Positions 60,601 through 64,000 of a stretch of 64,000 nt of DNA are shown here, in pieces. The stretch comes from an uncultured Pelagibacteraceae bacterium (GTDB lineage: Bacteria > Pseudomonadota > Alphaproteobacteria > Pelagibacterales > Pelagibacteraceae). The notes beneath the pieces are model-generated. The model had not been told where the DNA came from, did not search any database, and worked only from the letters and a program-made list of their open reading frames with translations. The stretch covers positions 25,078 through 89,077 of the forward strand of contig CACKYY010000002.1 of the NCBI GenBank assembly GCA_902604525.1, given 5' to 3'. A program made the translations under genes and the position numbers. Position 1 is the stretch's first letter. Each line of letters starts with the position of its first letter.

Positions 60601-61743
60601 TTAGAAATTTTTTACTAGTTTCCCACCGACTGTAGGTTTTGCACATCCTGTTGTATTTGGAAATGAAATAGGCAAATCCAAAAATGATCTTATAGCTAAA
60701 TATCCAAATGCCTGAGACTCAATAAAATCACCATTAAAACCATAATTATCTATATTATCTAAAATAAAATTTTTTTTATTGTTAAAATTTTCTTTAATAC
60801 AATCTATTAAAGCAATATTTTTCCTTCCTCCCCCAGAAATTAAGTATTTAATTTTACTATCAGTGCCTATATTTTCTATTCCTTTAGCTATTAGATAACC
60901 TGTAAAGTTAGTTATAGTTTTGCATCCATTTTCTAATGAAAGACCCCTTGCAAAAGAGTTATCAAAGTCTTTGATATCTAAAGATTTTGAGTATGCATCT
61001 ATATTAAAATTATCGATAATCTGGTTAGTAATTAATTGATCAATTTTGCCAGCTTTCGAAATATTTCCATTTTCATCAAATTTTTTATTTGAATTTTTTC
61101 TAACCCAGTCATCTATCAAACAGTTTCCAGGCCCTATATCAAAAGCAGTAATATTATCTTCAAAGTTATTAGAAATACCCAAAATCTTGGTTAGGTTTGT
61201 TATTCCTCCAATATTTATAAATCCAATTGGAAATCCTGTTTTGAATTTTTCATTTATAATCTTGGATAAAAGAAGGTGAAATATTGGTGTTAAAGGAGCT
61301 CCTTGTCCCTCATTTTCTATATCTTTTTGTCGAAAGTCATAAACTACCTTTTTTTTTAATAATTGGGACAGTAGCTTTCCATCTCCAAGTTGTTTTGAAA
61401 TTTTTTTTTGTGGATCATGAAATATTGTTTGTCCGTGAAAACCAATTAAATCAATTTCTTTATTATATTCCAACAACATATGATTAATTTTTTCAGCATG
61501 AAAAACTGTTATTTTTCTCTCTAAATTTCCCAATTCCTTTGAATTTTTTAATAAATCATTTTGATTTACTACTAAGGTTCGTAATCCAATCAATTCTTCT
61601 TGAAGATCGACATCATACTCAAAATACTTATCCAAAATGTTATAAAATTGATATTGTCCATCTGACTGGATTATTGATATGTCAACTCCATCCATCGAAG
61701 TTCCACTCATCAATCCTATAGATGTATATAATTTCTGTTTCAT
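60601..61743 (-). CDS. anmK: Anhydro-N-acetylmuramic acid kinase
   Basis: A 380-residue kinase that cleaves and phosphorylates anhydro-MurNAc in cell-wall recycling. IGLMSGTSMDGVDISII (about 10-26) binds phosphate; IGFHGQTIFHDP, GAPLTPIFH, IGFINIGGITNLT and AFDIGPGNCLIDDWV are all typical, and LISGGGRKN and ESQAFGYLAIR close the ATP site. It converges on the hydrolase with a 1-base gap. Confidence 0.95.
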   Translation of the reverse strand: MKQKLYTSIGLMSGTSMDGVDISIIQSDGQYQFYNILDKYFEYDVDLQEELIGLRTLVVNQNDLLKNSKELGNLERKITVFHAEKINHMLLEYNKEIDLIGFHGQTIFHDPQKKISKQLGDGKLLSQLLKKKVVYDFRQKDIENEGQGAPLTPIFHLLLSKIINEKFKTGFPIGFINIGGITNLTKILGISNNFEDNITAFDIGPGNCLIDDWVRKNSNKKFDENGNISKAGKIDQLITNQIIDNFNIDAYSKSLDIKDFDNSFARGLSLENGCKTITNFTGYLIAKGIENIGTDSKIKYLISGGGRKNIALIDCIKENFNNKKNFILDNIDNYGFNGDFIESQAFGYLAIRSFLDLPISFPNTTGCAKPTVGGKLVKNF

Positions 61744-61788
61744 TGATATTCTTTTTATTAAAAATTTGTATATTGTAACTATAGACTT

Positions 61789-63018
61789 ATGAATAAATTT
61801 TTAAAAGAATTTAAAGATCGTGGATATTTCTACCAATGTACTAGTGAGGATGAATTATCAAATCTACTAAATAAAGAAAAAATCAAAGCTTATATTGGTT
61901 TTGATTGTACTGCAGAAAGTTTACATGTTGGTAGCCTACTTCAAATAATGTGTTTGCGATTACTTCAAAAAAATGGACACCGACCAATAGTTTTAATTGG
62001 TGGAGGAACTACAAGAATTGGTGATCCCTCAGGAAAAGATAAAACAAGAAAAATTTTAAGGGAAGAAGAAATCGAAAAAAATATTAAAAATATTAAAAAT
62101 ATTCTTAAAAAATTTTTAGATAATAATGATCCAAGTATAAAACCAATCTTTGTAAATAATTTTACTTGGTTAAAAAATTTAAATTATATCTCTTTTTTAA
62201 GGGATATTGGAAAGCACTTTACTATAAATAGGATGTTAACCTTTGATAGTGTCAAATTAAGATTAGATAGAGAACAATCACTAAGTTATATGGAGTTTAA
62301 TTACATGATTTTACAAGCATATGATTTTCTTGAATTAAATAAGAAAGAAAATTGTGTCTTACAAATCGGAGGTTCAGATCAATGGGGGAACATTGTTAAT
62401 GGTGTTGAGCTAATTAAAAGATATTCTAATAATCAAACCTTTGGTTTAACAACTCCGTTAATTACACTGGCAACTGGTGCTAAAATGGGGAAAACCGAAA
62501 GTGGGGCTATTTGGTTAGATGAAAAATACTTATCAGCTTATGAATATTGGCAATTTTGGAGAAACGTAGATGATAGAGATGTAATTAAATTTTTAAAAAT
62601 GTTTACTGAAATTGAAATTAAAGAAATAGAAACGATTAAAGACAAAGATATAAATGAATTAAAAATAATACTTGCTAATAAAACTACAGAAATGTTGCAT
62701 GGTAAGGAAGCAGCTAAAAATTCTGAGCAAGCAGCAAAAGAGGCTTTTTCTGGAAACACTCTGGGTTCGAACATACCTAAAGTTAAAATTCAATCAAATA
62801 AAATAGAGGAAAAAATAAATATAGTAGACCTTGTTTTATTATCTAAACTAGAAAACTCAAAAAGTGAAATCAGAAGACTTATAAAAGGGAATGCGGTAAA
62901 AATAAATGATGATGTGATTTCAGATGAAAAATTCGAAGTCAAAAAAATTTTATTTAAAAATAATTATCTTAAACTTTCCCTTGGAAAAAAAAGACATATT
63001 AAAATAGAATTAAATTAA
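61789..63018 (+). CDS. tyrS: Tyrosyl-tRNA synthetase
   Basis: A 409-residue class I synthetase charging tRNA-Tyr. YIGFDCTAESLHVGSLLQI (about 36-54) has the HIGH-like HVGS, GGSDQWGNIVNG lies at about 198-209, and GAKMGKTESGAIWLD is the KMSKS-type loop (about 229-243). The C-terminal S4 domain starts near 340 (DLVLLSKLENSKSEIRRLIKGNAVKIN). Its start is divergent from anmK across 45 bases. Confidence 0.97.
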   Translation: MNKFLKEFKDRGYFYQCTSEDELSNLLNKEKIKAYIGFDCTAESLHVGSLLQIMCLRLLQKNGHRPIVLIGGGTTRIGDPSGKDKTRKILREEEIEKNIKNIKNILKKFLDNNDPSIKPIFVNNFTWLKNLNYISFLRDIGKHFTINRMLTFDSVKLRLDREQSLSYMEFNYMILQAYDFLELNKKENCVLQIGGSDQWGNIVNGVELIKRYSNNQTFGLTTPLITLATGAKMGKTESGAIWLDEKYLSAYEYWQFWRNVDDRDVIKFLKMFTEIEIKEIETIKDKDINELKIILANKTTEMLHGKEAAKNSEQAAKEAFSGNTLGSNIPKVKIQSNKIEEKINIVDLVLLSKLENSKSEIRRLIKGNAVKINDDVISDEKFEVKKILFKNNYLKLSLGKKRHIKIELN

Positions 63019-64000
63019 TTTTTTTTAATTTTCTCTAAAGTTCTAGTAATAAACCTGGGTGTTAAAGTTTTTATAGGATTTACTGTAGTTTCTAAATCTT
63101 TAGGGGGACCTTTAATTTTAAAGCTGACTCCAAAAACACCCTCACCCACTTTCTTTCCAATCAATAAATCTCCAAGTAAAGGTATTGAAGCAATAGATCT
63201 ATTGATTGTTGTCGCTGGAACTAAGGTTCCTCTTAAACTGATTAATTTACTCTCCTCAATGTATCCTTCCAGTAAAATAGATATTGCTGGACCAATTGCG
63301 TATAACTCTTGAATTTTCATAAGTTTATCTTGATTTGTAAAATTCATTTCAAAATCTGTAAATCTTATACCCTCTCCCGTAAGTAAGTCTGCTATTCCTT
63401 GAAGAGATGCAAGAGCCAACAACTTGGCTAGCGCTGGAATATCTTTAACTTTAAAGTTATCAATTACTAATTTTGAAGATGAAACTCCATTTTTTTTTAA
63501 AGAATAAAAGTCTAAATATCCTTCTCTATCATCTTTAAATCCTTTAATGAATTTATATCTATCAACTAGGGGCTTTGCCTTAGATGAGAAAAGGGTGGTA
63601 ATTTTTTCACCTTGATCATTTGTTCTAATTGTAAATTTTATATTTTGCGAATTATCATAAAAGGCCAAAATATCTGCTCCTTCTACTTTATTATTAATAA
63701 TTTTTATCTTTCCATTTAAATCCTTAACAAAGTGTATTTTATCAAAGTAAACTTTCTTAAAATTTAGGTCCATAATTACGTTATTTTCAAAAAGATTGTT
63801 TTCTTTTTTATCATTGGAATCTAGTAAATCCGAAATTAAAGAATTTGCATTAAGTGAGGTGCCATTAATTAAATAATTTTGGCCTTCCACTTTTTTTATA
63901 TTGTAATTATTTATTTTGTTTTCTGTATCTAAATAATTAAAATTTGCCTGATCAATTTTTATTATTTGATTAGAATCGTTAAGAAATAAATTCTTAATTT
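63015..64000 (-). CDS. AsmA/YhdP-like (DUF3971) protein, 5' end beyond window
   Basis: The track begins at a GTG (63890), but the frame stays open through to base 64000 (for example ...DQANFNYLDTENKINN), so the gene is longer and cut by the edge. The visible 328 residues are beta-rich, with the C-terminal pattern DIPALAKLLALASLQGIADLLTGEGIRF and LLGDLLIGKKVGEGVFGVSFKIKGPPKDL, typical of AsmA-like/YhdP lipid-transport proteins. These large proteins span the periplasm from an N-terminal inner-membrane helix. It converges on tyrS with a 4-base overlap. Confidence 0.82.
   Translation of the reverse strand, partial: IKNLFLNDSNQIIKIDQANFNYLDTENKINNYNIKKVEGQNYLINGTSLNANSLISDLLDSNDKKENNLFENNVIMDLNFKKVYFDKIHFVKDLNGKIKIINNKVEGADILAFYDNSQNIKFTIRTNDQGEKITTLFSSKAKPLVDRYKFIKGFKDDREGYLDFYSLKKNGVSSSKLVIDNFKVKDIPALAKLLALASLQGIADLLTGEGIRFTDFEMNFTNQDKLMKIQELYAIGPAISILLEGYIEESKLISLRGTLVPATTINRSIASIPLLGDLLIGKKVGEGVFGVSFKIKGPPKDLETTVNPIKTLTPRFITRTLEKIKKN

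Noticed and set aside
1-64000. tRNA or rRNA genes, CRISPR array, insertion sequences, prophage
   Set aside because: No gap is long enough or shows a T-loop pattern for tRNA; there are no regularly spaced repeats, transposase or integrase genes. The repeats seen are AT-rich low complexity.

Overview
The window looks like a chromosomal segment of a SAR11 bacterium (Pelagibacterales, Candidatus Pelagibacter or a close relative). The evidence is strongly AT-rich DNA (about 30% G+C by eye), Lys/Ile/Asn-rich proteins, gaps of mostly under 100 bases with many 1-20 base gene overlaps, a textbook dmdA (DMSP demethylase), an SSS-family transporter behind a TPP riboswitch (the thiV arrangement known from SAR11), and glnA and amtB with no PII gene beside them. 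There are no tRNA or rRNA genes, CRISPR arrays, insertion sequences or phage genes.

Layout. 1-11 kb: a partial gene at the left edge, an ABA4-like membrane protein, a DsbA/HCCA-isomerase-type protein, a rhodanese, a GT-A-like orphan, a peroxiredoxin, then amtB, HU, rseP, yajQ, a DEAD-box helicase with a variant DETD box, and a minus-strand run (SRAP protein, TPR protein, secreted orphan, metallo-beta-lactamase-fold hydrolase, GDSL esterase). 11.6-18.6 kb: an ABC/FtsX pair divergent from the esterase, a GNAT plus a small two-helix membrane protein missed by the ORF track, dmdA, an ABC-2 exporter and a secreted thioredoxin-like protein. 18.6-22.2 kb: thiV with its riboswitch, two small orphans including a secreted pentapeptide-repeat protein, and a tartrate/D-malate dehydrogenase-type enzyme.

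22.2-50.5 kb is a carbohydrate and cyclitol island. It holds a CUT1 sugar ABC transporter with SDR and ROK kinase; a TctABC tripartite transporter facing a PdxA2-like and a rhamnonate-dehydratase-like pair; a ribose/fructose-type ABC transporter with ribokinase and FucU-type mutarotase; and a set of inositol-type genes (iolD, iolE, an iolG-like and two more Gfo/Idh/MocA oxidoreductases) mixed with an aldehyde dehydrogenase, an HpaI-type aldolase and two 2-hydroxyacid dehydrogenases. It ends with a 2OG-oxygenase-like protein and a homocysteine methyltransferase. Together this suggests uptake and breakdown of inositols, pentose/deoxyhexose sugars and sugar acids, but iolB, iolC and iolJ are not here, so the exact substrates stay open. 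Each of the three binding-protein genes is followed by an intrinsic terminator, which would let the binding protein be made in excess; one terminator lies inside the tctB reading frame.

50.5-64 kb returns to core functions: an EamA exporter, a YbaK-type tRNA deacylase, glnA, a small unlisted ORF, a complete iscR-sufBCDSUTA operon with a visible IscR-like operator on its promoter, an alpha/beta hydrolase, anmK, tyrS and a large AsmA/YhdP-like protein cut by the right edge.

The most interesting regulatory signal is a 17-base dyad, TATG-N9-CATA type, found 74 bases upstream of amtB and 77 bases upstream of glnA. It is a candidate operator for the PII-independent nitrogen response of SAR11.
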